From Actinomycetota bacterium (lineage in GTDB: Bacteria > Actinomycetota > AC-67), in the NCBI GenBank assembly GCA_020201525.1, contig JAIVGO010000005.1:1-49548 (forward strand): 49,548 nucleotides of DNA, given 5' to 3'. Under the pieces are notes generated by a model that made no database searches, was not told the DNA's origin, and worked only from the letters and a program-made list of their open reading frames with translations. The position numbers were made by a program, and so were the translations under genes. The stretch's first letter is position 1, and every line of letters begins with the position of its first letter. This document shows positions 31,882-39,898 of the stretch, piece by piece.

Positions 31882-32397
31882 CTAGAAACCGGTTTCGCCG
31901 TCGATCAACTCGCGAATGATGTCCGCGTGTCCGTTGTGACGAGCGTATTCCTCGATCAGATGAAGCATGATCCAACGGAGGTCGACCTCGCCGCGCTTCT
32001 TGTTCGGAACTTTCTGGTCGAGTGACGGTGCTTCTGCCACGATCTGCCGGCTGCGCTCACACATCCGAAGGAAGCTATCGACGAGCTGTTCGGTCGTCTC
32101 ATTCTCGGTCGCGCGCATGTCGACGTCCGGATCGTCGTCGTCCCAGTAGAGCAACGGCTCTCCCGTCTGTGCGAAGTTGATCGCGAACCACCAATGCTCG
32201 AAGCCGCCGGCGTGCTTCAGAATGCCGAGAAGCGTCAGTCCGGACGGCGCGACCGGCCGCCGCAATGCTTCGTCGTCGAGGCCGACCATCTTTTCCAAAA
32301 GGGTCGCGCGCCCGAAGTCGAGAAACGCGGTGAGCGCCGACCGCTCGTCCGCGACTCCAGGCGCTTCCTTTCGCTGAACAGGTGACTTGAACGGCAT
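31882..32397 (-). CDS. DinB-family protein (DUF664)
   Basis: 171 residues, four-helix bundle. Metal-binding histidines are expected at LLGILKHAGGFEHWW and the C-terminal HLIEEYARHNGHADIIRELI, the hallmark of the DUF664/DinB superfamily, which includes bacillithiol and mycothiol-dependent transferases and hydrolases. The ATG has AAGGAGG ten bases upstream. It is the first gene of the run toward the zinc-ribbon and alcohol dehydrogenase genes (42-base gap). The activity is unknown. Confidence 0.87.
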   Translation of the reverse strand: MPFKSPVQRKEAPGVADERSALTAFLDFGRATLLEKMVGLDDEALRRPVAPSGLTLLGILKHAGGFEHWWFAINFAQTGEPLLYWDDDDPDVDMRATENETTEQLVDSFLRMCERSRQIVAEAPSLDQKVPNKKRGEVDLRWIMLHLIEEYARHNGHADIIRELIDGETGF

Positions 32398-32568
32398 GGC
32401 CGGCCTCCTTGTAAGAATGCGACGGTGCGTGTCGGAGGGATGCTACCCCGAGCCGGCTGCATGTCACGATGGTTTTCCGCGCGCTCGGCTGCCCGAACCA
32501 AGCCGGCCATCCGGAGAGTGAGGAGCGGGGTCGAAGTGATACTGTCCCCGCCCGACAAGGAGGTCGAC

Positions 32569-32778
32569 ATGGCCGAGAGTATCTATCGCGTTACCGAAGT
32601 CATCGGGACGAGCCCCGAATCATGGGAAGCCGCAGCGAAGAACGCCGTCGAGACGGCGGCGAAAACACTTCGCGATTTGCGCGTGGGGGAAATTGTCAAG
32701 TTCGACATGACGATCGACGACGGGCACGTCACCGCCTACCGCGCGCGTGTGAATATCTCCTTCAAGTACGACGGCTAG
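32569..32778 (+). CDS. Dodecin (flavin storage protein)
   Basis: 69 residues, the exact dodecin length. MAESIYRVTEVIGTSPESWE and AAAKNAVETAAKTLRDLRVG form the beta-alpha part, with the flavin-stacking Trp in SWEAA, and the closing strands DDGHVTAYRARVNISF. Dodecins assemble as hollow dodecamers that bind FMN, riboflavin or CoA and buffer free flavin. An excellent AAGGAGG lies six bases before the ATG. The 171 bases upstream (32398-32568), shared with the divergent DinB-type gene, hold the promoter but no feature I could define. Confidence 0.93.
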   Translation: MAESIYRVTEVIGTSPESWEAAAKNAVETAAKTLRDLRVGEIVKFDMTIDDGHVTAYRARVNISFKYDG

Positions 32779-32903
32779 GAGGCCGGCCGGCGCGATCGTA
32801 GCGCGAGCCGAACAGACGTCTCCGACTCGCATCCTTCGCTTGCGCGCGAACCTGCCCTACAATCGCTCTCGAAGCGCGTTAGCCGACGTATAAGGGGGGG
32901 ACC

Positions 32904-33416
32904 ATGATCGCCGCCGTTACCATCACGATGAGCCCGCTCGCCAAGGTGCTCTTGATCGTGCACGTCACCATGGCCGTCATCATGGTCGGTGCGGGCTACG
33001 TCTATCCGTTGATCATGGCGAACATGAAAGACGGCGGTCCAAGCCGCCTTGCCTTGGCGCGCGTCATGAAGATGGTTTCGCGCGGTTTTACGATGCCGTT
33101 CGTGCTGATCCAGCCGCTCACGGGTGCCGGGCTCATACTCACGACGCACAACCTTTGGAATCCTTTCCACTCGCAAAACCGGTGGCTGTTCGCCTCCATT
33201 CTTATCTTTATCGTGATCTTCCTTCTCGACACCTTCTTTGCAGGCCCCGCCATCGTCCGGATGAACAAGCTTGCGGAAGCCGGCGACTATGACGGAGAAG
33301 CATTCAAAAAGGATCTGACTGCGCTGAGCAAAGTCGGACCCATCTTCGGCATCTTGTTCGTGATCATTACGGTCTTGATGATCTGGAAGCCGGGCGCACC
33401 GAACCTTCATTACTGA
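32904..33416 (+). CDS. DUF2269-type small integral membrane protein
   Basis: 170 residues with four hydrophobic segments (KVLLIVHVTMAVIMVGAGYV, GFTMPFVLIQPLTGAGLIL, FASILIFIVIFLLDTFF and FGILFVIITVLMIW). Conserved His20 in the first helix and an arginine/methionine-rich loop (RVMKMVSRG) fit DUF2269 proteins, in which such histidines could hold heme or metal. A GGGGGG site precedes the ATG. Function unknown. Confidence 0.8.
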   Translation: MIAAVTITMSPLAKVLLIVHVTMAVIMVGAGYVYPLIMANMKDGGPSRLALARVMKMVSRGFTMPFVLIQPLTGAGLILTTHNLWNPFHSQNRWLFASILIFIVIFLLDTFFAGPAIVRMNKLAEAGDYDGEAFKKDLTALSKVGPIFGILFVIITVLMIWKPGAPNLHY

Positions 33417-33433
33417 GATCTCCTCGACGCGCA

Positions 33434-33985
33434 TCACACGGATGCGAGTACCCGCGCGAGCGGGCGCGGAGCGCGTGCGAGGTCCAGAGCGGCGACGAGG
33501 GCGGGCGCAGAGCGCTGTTTTCGTCCGCTGTGGGTCCCGAAGAATCGCCGTAACTGCTCCTCGATGTCCCGGTCCCTCCACTGCGGCTGTTTCTGAAACG
33601 TACGGAACGCCTCGAGCTCTCCCTGCGCTTCCACGACTCGGCGGACGGCTACTGCTCCGAGCGAACGAATGAGCTCGTCTTCGAGATCGTCCACGCACAC
33701 GTAAAAGCCGAGTCGTTCCATGCCGGCGCGAGTCAGGCCCGATCCGAGGCCGGCGCGCTCGAGGGCGCGCATGAAGTCCCGCTCTTCGCCAGCGTCACAC
33801 AGCCCCGCCACTCGAACGGCGAGACCTTCCGGACCGAAGTGCTTCAGGAAGCTTCCGATGTTCTTCGAGCCGCCCATCGGCACGATCGAAACGCTCTCGG
33901 CATCAAGATCACGGCCGCAGCGCCGGGCCAGTGTCTCGAGCGCAAGCTGATCGCTGACCCCTTCAACGAGCACGACGCTTTTCAA
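33434..33985 (-). CDS. Stand-alone TOPRIM-domain protein (OLD-nuclease-like)
   Basis: 183 residues starting at TTG 33985 with CGAGGAG eight bases upstream. The TOPRIM motifs are VVLVEGVSDQLALETLA (Glu8) and VAGLCDAGEERDF (Asp64), as in the C-terminal nuclease domain of OLD-family ATP-dependent endonucleases. The ABC ATPase that OLD proteins carry in front is absent, both within this gene and next to it. It probably binds Mg2+ and acts on nucleic acid or phosphates, but activity is not shown. It converges on the DUF2269 gene (17 bases). Confidence 0.8.
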   Translation of the reverse strand: MKSVVLVEGVSDQLALETLARRCGRDLDAESVSIVPMGGSKNIGSFLKHFGPEGLAVRVAGLCDAGEERDFMRALERAGLGSGLTRAGMERLGFYVCVDDLEDELIRSLGAVAVRRVVEAQGELEAFRTFQKQPQWRDRDIEEQLRRFFGTHSGRKQRSAPALVAALDLARAPRPLARVLASV

Positions 33986-34120
33986 GTACCACTCCTCGTC
34001 CGGCGAACTCAGATTACTTGCCGGCGAAAGAAGATCTTCGGGTTTTGTCGGGTGGGTCTTGCCCAGCGGGACGCGAGCACGTCAGGATAGGGGCGTTCAA
34101 ACGACGATGTGGAGGCGCTA

Positions 34121-34693
34121 ATGTTCGACGTGGACTCGTTGGTCTCAGATTGTCAGACGGCCCTAGCCGATCCCGACCCGCAGCGCACTGTGCGCGAGAT
34201 CCTCCTTCGAACGTTGCGGAAGCCGGGACCGGTTGCCGATGCGCTCGCCGGTAACGAAGGCGGCATCAACGTCGTGTTCAACTCGCCGGCGCTCACGGTG
34301 CTGAACGTCATTTGGGCGCCGAAAATGAAGCTGCTCCCGCATGACCACCGCATGTGGGCCGTGATCGGCATCTACGGCGGCGCTGAGGACAACACGCTCT
34401 ACCGCCGCGGTGCCGAGCGGATCGAGCCGGCCGGCGGCCGCCTCCTTCACGACAGTGACGTGCTGGCGCTCGGCACGGATGCAATTCACAGCGTTGCGAA
34501 TCCGGAACGCCGCTTCACCGGGGCCATTCACGTCTACGGCGGCGACTTCGTCAATCAGCCGCGCAGCCAATGGGACCCCGATACGCTCCTCGAGCAGCCG
34601 TTCGACTTCGAGCAAATTCGCAAAGCTTTCGCGGCCGCGAATGAAGAGTGGGCTCGGCAAGCGGGCCAGGATCTCGACGAGGCCACGTTCTAG
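34121..34693 (+). CDS. Thiol dioxygenase-like cupin (cysteine/cysteamine dioxygenase family)
   Basis: 190 residues from ATG 34121, with GGAGG six bases upstream. The cupin motif 1 is LLPHDHRMWAVIGIYGGAED, giving iron ligands His74 and His76; motif 2 DAIHSVANPERRFTGAIHVY supplies His123. The pattern fits the type I cysteine dioxygenase/PCO-ADO superfamily, which oxidises thiols to sulfinates with Fe(II) and O2. The true substrate (cysteine, 3-mercaptopropionate or another) cannot be decided. It stands alone between the TOPRIM gene (divergent) and the large cyclase-ATPase (convergent). Confidence 0.82.
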   Translation: MFDVDSLVSDCQTALADPDPQRTVREILLRTLRKPGPVADALAGNEGGINVVFNSPALTVLNVIWAPKMKLLPHDHRMWAVIGIYGGAEDNTLYRRGAERIEPAGGRLLHDSDVLALGTDAIHSVANPERRFTGAIHVYGGDFVNQPRSQWDPDTLLEQPFDFEQIRKAFAAANEEWARQAGQDLDEATF

Positions 34694-34738
34694 CAACCGC
34701 CGTGTCGTCCGCCATACGCTGATACCCGGCGTAGCTCG

Positions 34739-37700
34739 CTAGCCGTCCTCGAGGACCGCGCGAGCCTCGGCGACGTCCGCCGTCTCCACCTTTCCCACGA
34801 AGCTCTCGCGCGCAGAGCGAAGTATTTCGATGCTCTTCGGCTCCCTTGTGAGGCGCGCCAGTCGCGTCGCCGCCCGGAGCTCGGTCGTTCGTGCGCCCGT
34901 TTGCTTGGCGATGTCGAGCGCTCGTTCAAACCATTGCTCGGCCTCATCCCGACGTGACGTCGCAAGCAAGAGGTCCCCTTTGATCATCGGAAACTCACTG
35001 CTGAGCAGATCGAATCGATCGCCGATCATCTCGAGCACTTGGTCGATGATGTCGACACCCTCTTGCGGCCGGCCGGCAAGCCCGAACCCCCGGGCTCGTA
35101 TCGTCAGCACGAACGGCCAAAACACCGGCGGCGTCGAGATTTCCTGATACAACGCGATGCCTTGGTCGCTGCGGGCGAGCCCTTCCTCGGGGCGGCCGAG
35201 TGCAATCAACGCGGTGCCGCCGAGCACGAGACCGACGGCTCGCCACACCTGATAGCCGTGCTCCTCGGCAACACGCACCGCGGCGTCGGCGCGCTCCAGG
35301 ACGCTCTCGTAATCGCTCTGCCAGAGCGCGAGGAAGCCCACGTGGTACAGGGCGTATGCGAGCGTGAACGGATGGTAAAGTTGTGCGGCCAATTCGAGCG
35401 CGCGCGTCGACCGCTCGATCGCAAGATCCGGATCGCCGAGAAGCCACAGCGTGAACGCCGACGTTGTGTGCGCTACGACGCCTGGATTTGCGCCGAGTCG
35501 CATCGGCGCTGAGCGGTGCCGGCGTGGGTCGAACATGGTGATGGAGCGATCGAGATGCAACAAACCTTGGGTCGGCTCGCCCATGGAGATGAGGTTCGAG
35601 CCGACGACCAGCTGCGCATCGACCATCAGGTTCTCGTCGTCGGAATGCTCCGCCAAATCGAGAAGCTGTCGACCTACGGCCAACGCCTGGTCGAATTCGG
35701 CGCGATACAAGTGAAAACTCCAGACACTTCGAAGGACCGGATACAGATGTGGAAGGCCGCCGGCCTCCTCCAAGAGTGCACGGGCATTTCCGTACGCCTC
35801 TTCGACCTCTTTCGTGTATCCGCCTACCGCGAGCAGCCCGCGGGCAAGGCTCGTCGCGAGCGTGATCTTTTGCTGAACTCGGTCCGGCGTGGAGGGGACG
35901 CTCGTGAGCACCTCGAGCAGGTCGCGCGCCAACTCGACCGCGGATGCGTACCAGCCGCGCGCTTCGTGCAGTATCCAGACAGCGTCGAAGAGCTCCTCGA
36001 GGGTGGCGAGATCCCCGGCATCGACCAAGTAGCGCCATGCGGCGAGCAGATTTCCGATCTCGACTTCGAGCTCGTCCAGTGCGCCGGATCGTTCCGACCC
36101 CGCCAACTGTGCGCGCCTGTCGCGCGCAAAGCCTGAGAAGTATTCTGCATGCGCGCGTTGTGTAGCCGCGGCGAGACCCGGATCTTCCTCGAGACGCTCT
36201 GCCGCGAATTCGTGGATCGTTGCGAGCATCGATAGCCGTTGCGGACCGCTGCCGTTGGCGCTCCGAACGAGGCTCTTGTCCACAAGCGACGACAAGCGAT
36301 CGATGATCGCGGCATCACCGTCCAGCTGGGCGCTCGCGGCGACTTCCTCGACCGCATCGACCGATGCCGTCGAGAACACTGAAAGGATCCGGAAGAGGTT
36401 GCGCTCGTTGATGTCGAGGAGCTCGTAACTCCACTCGATCGTCCGCCGGAGCGTCTGTTGCCGGGCGGGAAGGTCGCGAGCGCCGCCGCCGACGATTTGA
36501 AGACTGTTGCGCAACCGGTCGCGCAGATCGTGCGGCGAGAAGAGTGTGAGGCGCGCGGCCGCAAGCTCGATGGCGAGGGGCAATCCGTCGAGACGCGTAC
36601 AGATCTCGACAACCGCACCCGCATTGTCTTCGGTCAGCGTGAACGTACCGCGCGCTTCCACTGCGCGCTCAACGAACAGGCGGACGGCTTCGCATTCGGC
36701 CGCAGCCGAAACCTCGTCCGTGCTCGGGAGCGACATCGGAGCAACCGGATGCACGTGCTCGCCGCGAACCTTGAGGGCCTCGCGGGTAGTGACGAGAGCA
36801 CTTAGCTTCGGGCACGACCGCAATAGATCTGCCACACCCTCGGCCGCATCCATCACCTGCTCGAAGTTGTCGAGAACCAACAACAAGTGCTTGTCCGCCA
36901 GTTGATCCTTCAGCACGTCGAGGGTCCGCTGATCGCTCGCGCTCTGGAGGCCGAGCGCTCGCACAGCGGCGTCGAACGCCTTGTCCGGATCGCGTACCGG
37001 TGACAAGTCGACGAAGTACAGGCCGTCGCGAAACACATCCGTCCGCGCTGCGGCGACCTGAAGGGCGAGCCTCGTCTTCCCAATGCCGCCGGGGCCGGTG
37101 AGTGTGATGAGACGCACGCCGGCGTCTATGAGGTTGCTGATCGCATTCAGGTCCGCTTCGCGGCCGAGGAATTCGGATGTCTGCGTCGGCAGATTGTTGG
37201 GCCGGTAGCTCAACGACGCGAGCGGAGGAAACTCGCTCGGCAATTCCGGATGAACGATTTGGAAAATCCGTTCGGGTTTCAGCAGGTCTTTGAGCCGGTG
37301 TTCCCCGAGGTCGCGCAAACTCGCTTCGCCTTCGATCGATTGTTCGACGAGGCTTCGCGTACTTTCGGACATCAACACCTGGCCGCCGTGCGCGACTCCA
37401 GCGATGCGGGCGGCGCGGTGGACGTCGAGGCCGACGTAGTTGTCGCCGCCGAGTGTGCCTTCCCCGGTGTGAAGGCCCATGCGTATGTGCACGGTGGCGC
37501 CCTGCGGCCACCCGTGCTTCGCGACCGCGCGCTGCGCGTCGACGGCCGCTGCGATTGCTTCGACAGCGGCCGGAAAAACGACGAAGAAGGAGTCGCCCTC
37601 GGTGCCGAGCACCGTACCGCCGTGCGCACCAAACGCACTACGAAGGAGTCGCTGCTGGTCTTCTAGGAGCGGGATGTACTCATCCCCGAGCGACTGTACG

Positions 37701-37765
37701 AGCCGGGTACTTCCCTCGATGTCGCTGAAGAGAAACGTCACCGTCCCCGTCGGCAGGTCGCGCAT
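34739..37765 (-). CDS. Class III adenylate/guanylate cyclase domain fused to NTPase and TPR domains
   Basis: 1008 residues from ATG 37765. Residues 5-175 are a class III cyclase (TVTFLFSDIEGSTRLV with Asp15, GTVLGTEGDSFFVVF, MGLHTGEG and NYVGLDVHRAARIA). Next is an AfsR/MalT-like STAND ATPase with FLGREADLNAI, Walker A LTGPGGIGKTRLAL and the Walker B-like strand HLLLVLDNFEQVM, then a winged-helix-like region and about 500 residues of TPR-type helices up to the end. Such fusions are common in mycobacteria and other Actinomycetota. It may make cAMP on signal binding; a cyclic-nucleotide-binding protein is encoded at 42438-42881. A GTG at 37771 is an alternative start. Confidence 0.92.
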   Translation of the reverse strand: MRDLPTGTVTFLFSDIEGSTRLVQSLGDEYIPLLEDQQRLLRSAFGAHGGTVLGTEGDSFFVVFPAAVEAIAAAVDAQRAVAKHGWPQGATVHIRMGLHTGEGTLGGDNYVGLDVHRAARIAGVAHGGQVLMSESTRSLVEQSIEGEASLRDLGEHRLKDLLKPERIFQIVHPELPSEFPPLASLSYRPNNLPTQTSEFLGREADLNAISNLIDAGVRLITLTGPGGIGKTRLALQVAAARTDVFRDGLYFVDLSPVRDPDKAFDAAVRALGLQSASDQRTLDVLKDQLADKHLLLVLDNFEQVMDAAEGVADLLRSCPKLSALVTTREALKVRGEHVHPVAPMSLPSTDEVSAAAECEAVRLFVERAVEARGTFTLTEDNAGAVVEICTRLDGLPLAIELAAARLTLFSPHDLRDRLRNSLQIVGGGARDLPARQQTLRRTIEWSYELLDINERNLFRILSVFSTASVDAVEEVAASAQLDGDAAIIDRLSSLVDKSLVRSANGSGPQRLSMLATIHEFAAERLEEDPGLAAATQRAHAEYFSGFARDRRAQLAGSERSGALDELEVEIGNLLAAWRYLVDAGDLATLEELFDAVWILHEARGWYASAVELARDLLEVLTSVPSTPDRVQQKITLATSLARGLLAVGGYTKEVEEAYGNARALLEEAGGLPHLYPVLRSVWSFHLYRAEFDQALAVGRQLLDLAEHSDDENLMVDAQLVVGSNLISMGEPTQGLLHLDRSITMFDPRRHRSAPMRLGANPGVVAHTTSAFTLWLLGDPDLAIERSTRALELAAQLYHPFTLAYALYHVGFLALWQSDYESVLERADAAVRVAEEHGYQVWRAVGLVLGGTALIALGRPEEGLARSDQGIALYQEISTPPVFWPFVLTIRARGFGLAGRPQEGVDIIDQVLEMIGDRFDLLSSEFPMIKGDLLLATSRRDEAEQWFERALDIAKQTGARTTELRAATRLARLTREPKSIEILRSARESFVGKVETADVAEARAVLEDG

Positions 37766-37772
37766 AACCACG

Positions 37773-37778
37773 AGATTA
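37773..37778 (-). promoter_or_regulatory. -10 box (TAATCT) for the cyclase-ATPase gene
   Basis: On the minus strand TAATCT is followed by seven bases and ATG 37765, again the leaderless spacing. Confidence 0.5.
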
Positions 37779-37883
37779 TGCGGCGATTGGGGTGGCGCGC
37801 GATCCGGTGCGGGTCGACGAGTACCGCCGGCGCAATAGGTCGGGAACTCCGCCCCCCTGAGAATCGTCAGACATGGCGTGAGG

Positions 37884-38303
37884 ATGAATCGGATTGCCGG
37901 AACTGCGGCGCTGCTGGGCGTTGTCGCCAGCCTGGGGGCGTGTACAGCGCAACGCGCGGTCCTTGAGGGTGCTTCCGCGGCGACGGAGTCCTCCGTTCCT
38001 CAATCACCCCGTGGAGCTGTTCCCCTCCCCAAAGCATCGTCCCCGGAGGCCGCCCGGAACCGCGCATATCGCTTCCAAGTTCTTCATTGCGGTCTCATTT
38101 GGCTAGTCGATTTCGACGCGAGCTATTGGGACGTCGACACGTCCACGATGACCGAAGACGAGAACCAGCGCTTTGGAATCAACAGCGACAAGGGCACAAT
38201 GACGCTCGTCTCCGAAACCGTTGCCATCTATCGCAGCGATCGCGGCGGCGATGCAACGCTCCACCGCCACGCCGGCCCGCAAAGATCGTTCTTGTGTGGC
38301 TGA
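37884..38303 (+). CDS. Secreted lipoprotein of unknown function
   Basis: 139 residues. MNRIAGTAALLGVVASLGAC is a type II signal peptide with the lipobox SLGAC, so the mature protein starts at Cys20 and is lipid-anchored. A low-complexity Ser/Pro linker follows, then a compact domain: FQVLHCGLIWLVDFDASYWD, FGINSDKGTMTLVSETVAIY and a final Cys. The two cysteines may pair. This domain pattern occurs in short actinobacterial lipoproteins without known role. ATG 37884 is preferred over GTG 37878 for the length of the signal. The stop lies within the following, frameshifted gene. Confidence 0.75.
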   Translation: MNRIAGTAALLGVVASLGACTAQRAVLEGASAATESSVPQSPRGAVPLPKASSPEAARNRAYRFQVLHCGLIWLVDFDASYWDVDTSTMTEDENQRFGINSDKGTMTLVSETVAIYRSDRGGDATLHRHAGPQRSFLCG

Positions 38304-38998
38304 TCTGCATAGGCTTCGATACTTCCAGCACCTTTCAGCCATTCACGGACAGGGGCTTTTTCCGGTTCCGGCGGGCGACATCAACGGCGATGGAATCACG
38401 GACCTTTTCGCGAATCAACTGTTCACTAGCTACAGCGTCCTCCGCGTTTTGTCGGGCAAGGATGGGCACCCCTTGCGGAGCAATACCTACGGGGGTTTCA
38501 CGCGATTCGACATTCCGGGACGCTGCGACTTCTCAGGCAAAGAGACGCGGGACTTCCTAATCGCCTTCTACAAGCTTCATATCAACGGCGAAACTATCCC
38601 TTCGTCCATGACGCTCCAATCGTTCGGCACTCTGGATGGGGAAGAAGGGCGCTATACACCGCCGCAGTCCGCCGCCGGGATCGGTGGTGAACACCTTGGT
38701 CCGCTCCCTTGGACGCGACTTGAACCGCAACCGGAGCTGCGACTTCGCTCTGCTTGACGCCGCGCCGAACCACGACACGTTCCAAATGAGGACTTTCGAC
38801 GGGAAGACTCTTCTCGCGATCAGCTCGTCGAAAGTCACGCTGATTCGCAAGGCTGGGGAGTGGCTGCTCGACCCGGTCCTCGGAAGAGATCGAAAAGCAT
38901 CGCGAGCCGTGATTCAGAGCAACTGTTGCGATGATGACGTCTTTCGGTCGCGGTACACGGTCCTCGGCTCGGACGGCAAGGCGTGGCACGTGTCATAG
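38296..38998 (+). pseudogene. Frameshifted FG-GAP/VCBS-type gene
   Basis: One frame, from GTG 38296 (VADLHRLRYFQHLSAIHG), carries PVPAGDINGDGITDLFANQ, a calcium-binding FG-GAP/VCBS repeat, and continues through LRVLSGKDGHPLRSNTYGG to about 38680. The reading then moves to another frame, which gives NTLVRSLGRDLNRNRSCDFA, MRTFDGKTLLAISSSKVTLI and ends RYTVLGSDGKAWHVS at 38998. Both halves look coding and the second repeats the same theme, so one shift splits the gene. It is either a real pseudogene or a base error. It overlaps the end of the lipoprotein gene by eight bases. Confidence 0.55.
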
Positions 38999-39010
38999 AC
39001 CGTCCGGATT

Positions 39011-39038
39011 GGTGCTCCCAACGGGAAAATATTCGAAC
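39011..39038 (-). repeat. tRNA 3'-end fragment, copy 1
   Basis: The plus strand reads GGTGCTCCCAACGGG, five extra bases, then ATTCGAAC. On the minus strand this is the T-loop, T-stem 3' arm and acceptor 3' arm of a tRNA (TTCGAAT-CCCGT-TGGGAGC-ACC). No tRNA 5' half is present. The same sequence without the insertion recurs at 39899-39921, enclosing the second VapBC pair. Confidence 0.6.
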
Positions 39039-39102
39039 TTGGCCGACCAACTGAACGATTTGATCTGATTAGCGCCCGGGTTGATTGCTCGCTTGGCCGA
39101 CC

Positions 39103-39486
39103 TCAGATGCCTGCTACCGGGCGAATCACCACGCCGGAAACGAAGGCAGCGAGGATCACGAGGTCGCCGGGGTCCGAAGTGAGAACGACGTCGCCGCGTC
39201 GGCTTGCCGATTCGATGACGGCGGCATCGACGGGATCGCTGGAGCTTGCTCGCCCGCACAATTCCCCGGCTCGCTTTGCTCGTAACTCGTCAAGCTCATC
39301 GACGCGGCAGTCGTGAATAAGGCGCGAGAGCCGCGCCTGGCGGCCACCTCGCCAGGCTTCGATAATGACCGGAGCCGGAATCGTCGGGACCAATCCATCC
39401 TCAACGAAGGCCTTAATGAAGGTCCACACGCGGCGTTCGCCGCGGTCTGCGGCGATAAGCGCTCCGGAATCGAGCGTTAGCCCGAT
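39103..39486 (-). CDS. PIN-domain toxin (VapC-like) with no canonical start codon
   Basis: The conserved frame begins at GLTLDSGALIAADRGERR, whose LDSG holds the first catalytic Asp, and runs through PVIIEAWRGG, DPVDAAVIESA and VVLTSDPGDL, the other acidic sites. Upstream of LDSG there is no ATG, GTG or TTG before an in-frame stop about 26 codons earlier. The first usual start inside the frame is GTG 39429, which would drop the catalytic Asp. The ATC at 39484-39486 sits where a VapC start is expected, just before the antitoxin stop and nine bases after GGAG, and is used here as the tentative start. The gene may be disabled or use this rare codon. Confidence 0.7.
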   Translation of the reverse strand: MGLTLDSGALIAADRGERRVWTFIKAFVEDGLVPTIPAPVIIEAWRGGRQARLSRLIHDCRVDELDELRAKRAGELCGRASSSDPVDAAVIESASRRGDVVLTSDPGDLVILAAFVSGVVIRPVAGI

Positions 39487-39734
39487 CTGGCTCGTCTCCG
39501 TTTCTGTGGAGCGCGCTGAATCTCGTGTCGCACGCTCACGACTTCATCGCGAGTGATCTCGCCGTGTTCGGCCTCGAATTCGGCGATCTGTTGTCGTAGT
39601 CCTCGCAATCTCAACCGGTCGCGAGCGGCCTCAGCCAACCACGACGAGAAACTGACGCCTTCTTCCTTTGCGACGCCCCGTGCCGCTCGGAGAGTGGATT
39701 CGTCCATCGAGGCCGAAAACTTGCGAACCGTCAT
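39477..39734 (-). CDS. Antitoxin of the second VapBC-like pair
   Basis: 85 residues from ATG 39734 (MTVRKFSASMDESTLRAARG); a longer open frame upstream is non-coding in character. The strand-helix-helix pattern (RKFSASMDESTLRAA, GVSFSSWLAEAARDRLRL) fits a ribbon-helix-helix DNA-binding domain, followed by a helical tail IAEFEAEHGEITRDEVVSV. The -10 box TAAGAT lies seven bases before the ATG and is directly abutted by a 12-bp palindrome, the likely operator. Its stop overlaps the toxin frame. Confidence 0.82.
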   Translation of the reverse strand: MTVRKFSASMDESTLRAARGVAKEEGVSFSSWLAEAARDRLRLRGLRQQIAEFEAEHGEITRDEVVSVRHEIQRAPQKRRRARSG

Positions 39735-39741
39735 CCGACGG

Positions 39742-39759
39742 ATCTTACTACCGCGGTAG
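39742..39759 (-). promoter_or_regulatory. Leaderless promoter and palindromic operator of the second vapBC
   Basis: TAAGAT (39742-39747, minus strand) is the -10 box, seven bases from ATG 39734. Directly upstream is the perfect palindrome CTACCGCGGTAG (39748-39759), so a bound antitoxin dimer would cover the -10/-35 spacer and repress the operon. Confidence 0.6.
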
Positions 39760-39818
39760 GAAGAAGGCAAATGGGTTCCGACCGACTGGAAAACTTGCGA
39801 CCACACTAAGGTAGCCCA

Positions 39819-39843
39819 GTTCGAATCCCGTTCCCTGTCGCCC
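39819..39843 (+). repeat. tRNA 3'-end-like fragment, opposite orientation
   Basis: GTTCGAATCCCGTT (39819-39832) is a T-loop with T-stem 3' arm, followed by CCCTGTCGCCCA. It forms a 14-bp perfect inverted repeat with AACGGGATTCGAAC at 39908-39921. The T-stem 5' arm does not match, so this is not an intact tRNA. Confidence 0.5.
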
Positions 39844-39898
39844 ATTTCTTGATCTTGGAACAGAGCTCTAACCAGCGACGATTCCGCAGCCTTCCGGT

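Noticed and set aside
37884-38998. Lipoprotein and FG-GAP frames as one gene with two frameshifts
   Set aside because: The lipoprotein ends naturally after a conserved C-terminal domain with a final Cys, so only one shift, inside the FG-GAP gene, is needed.
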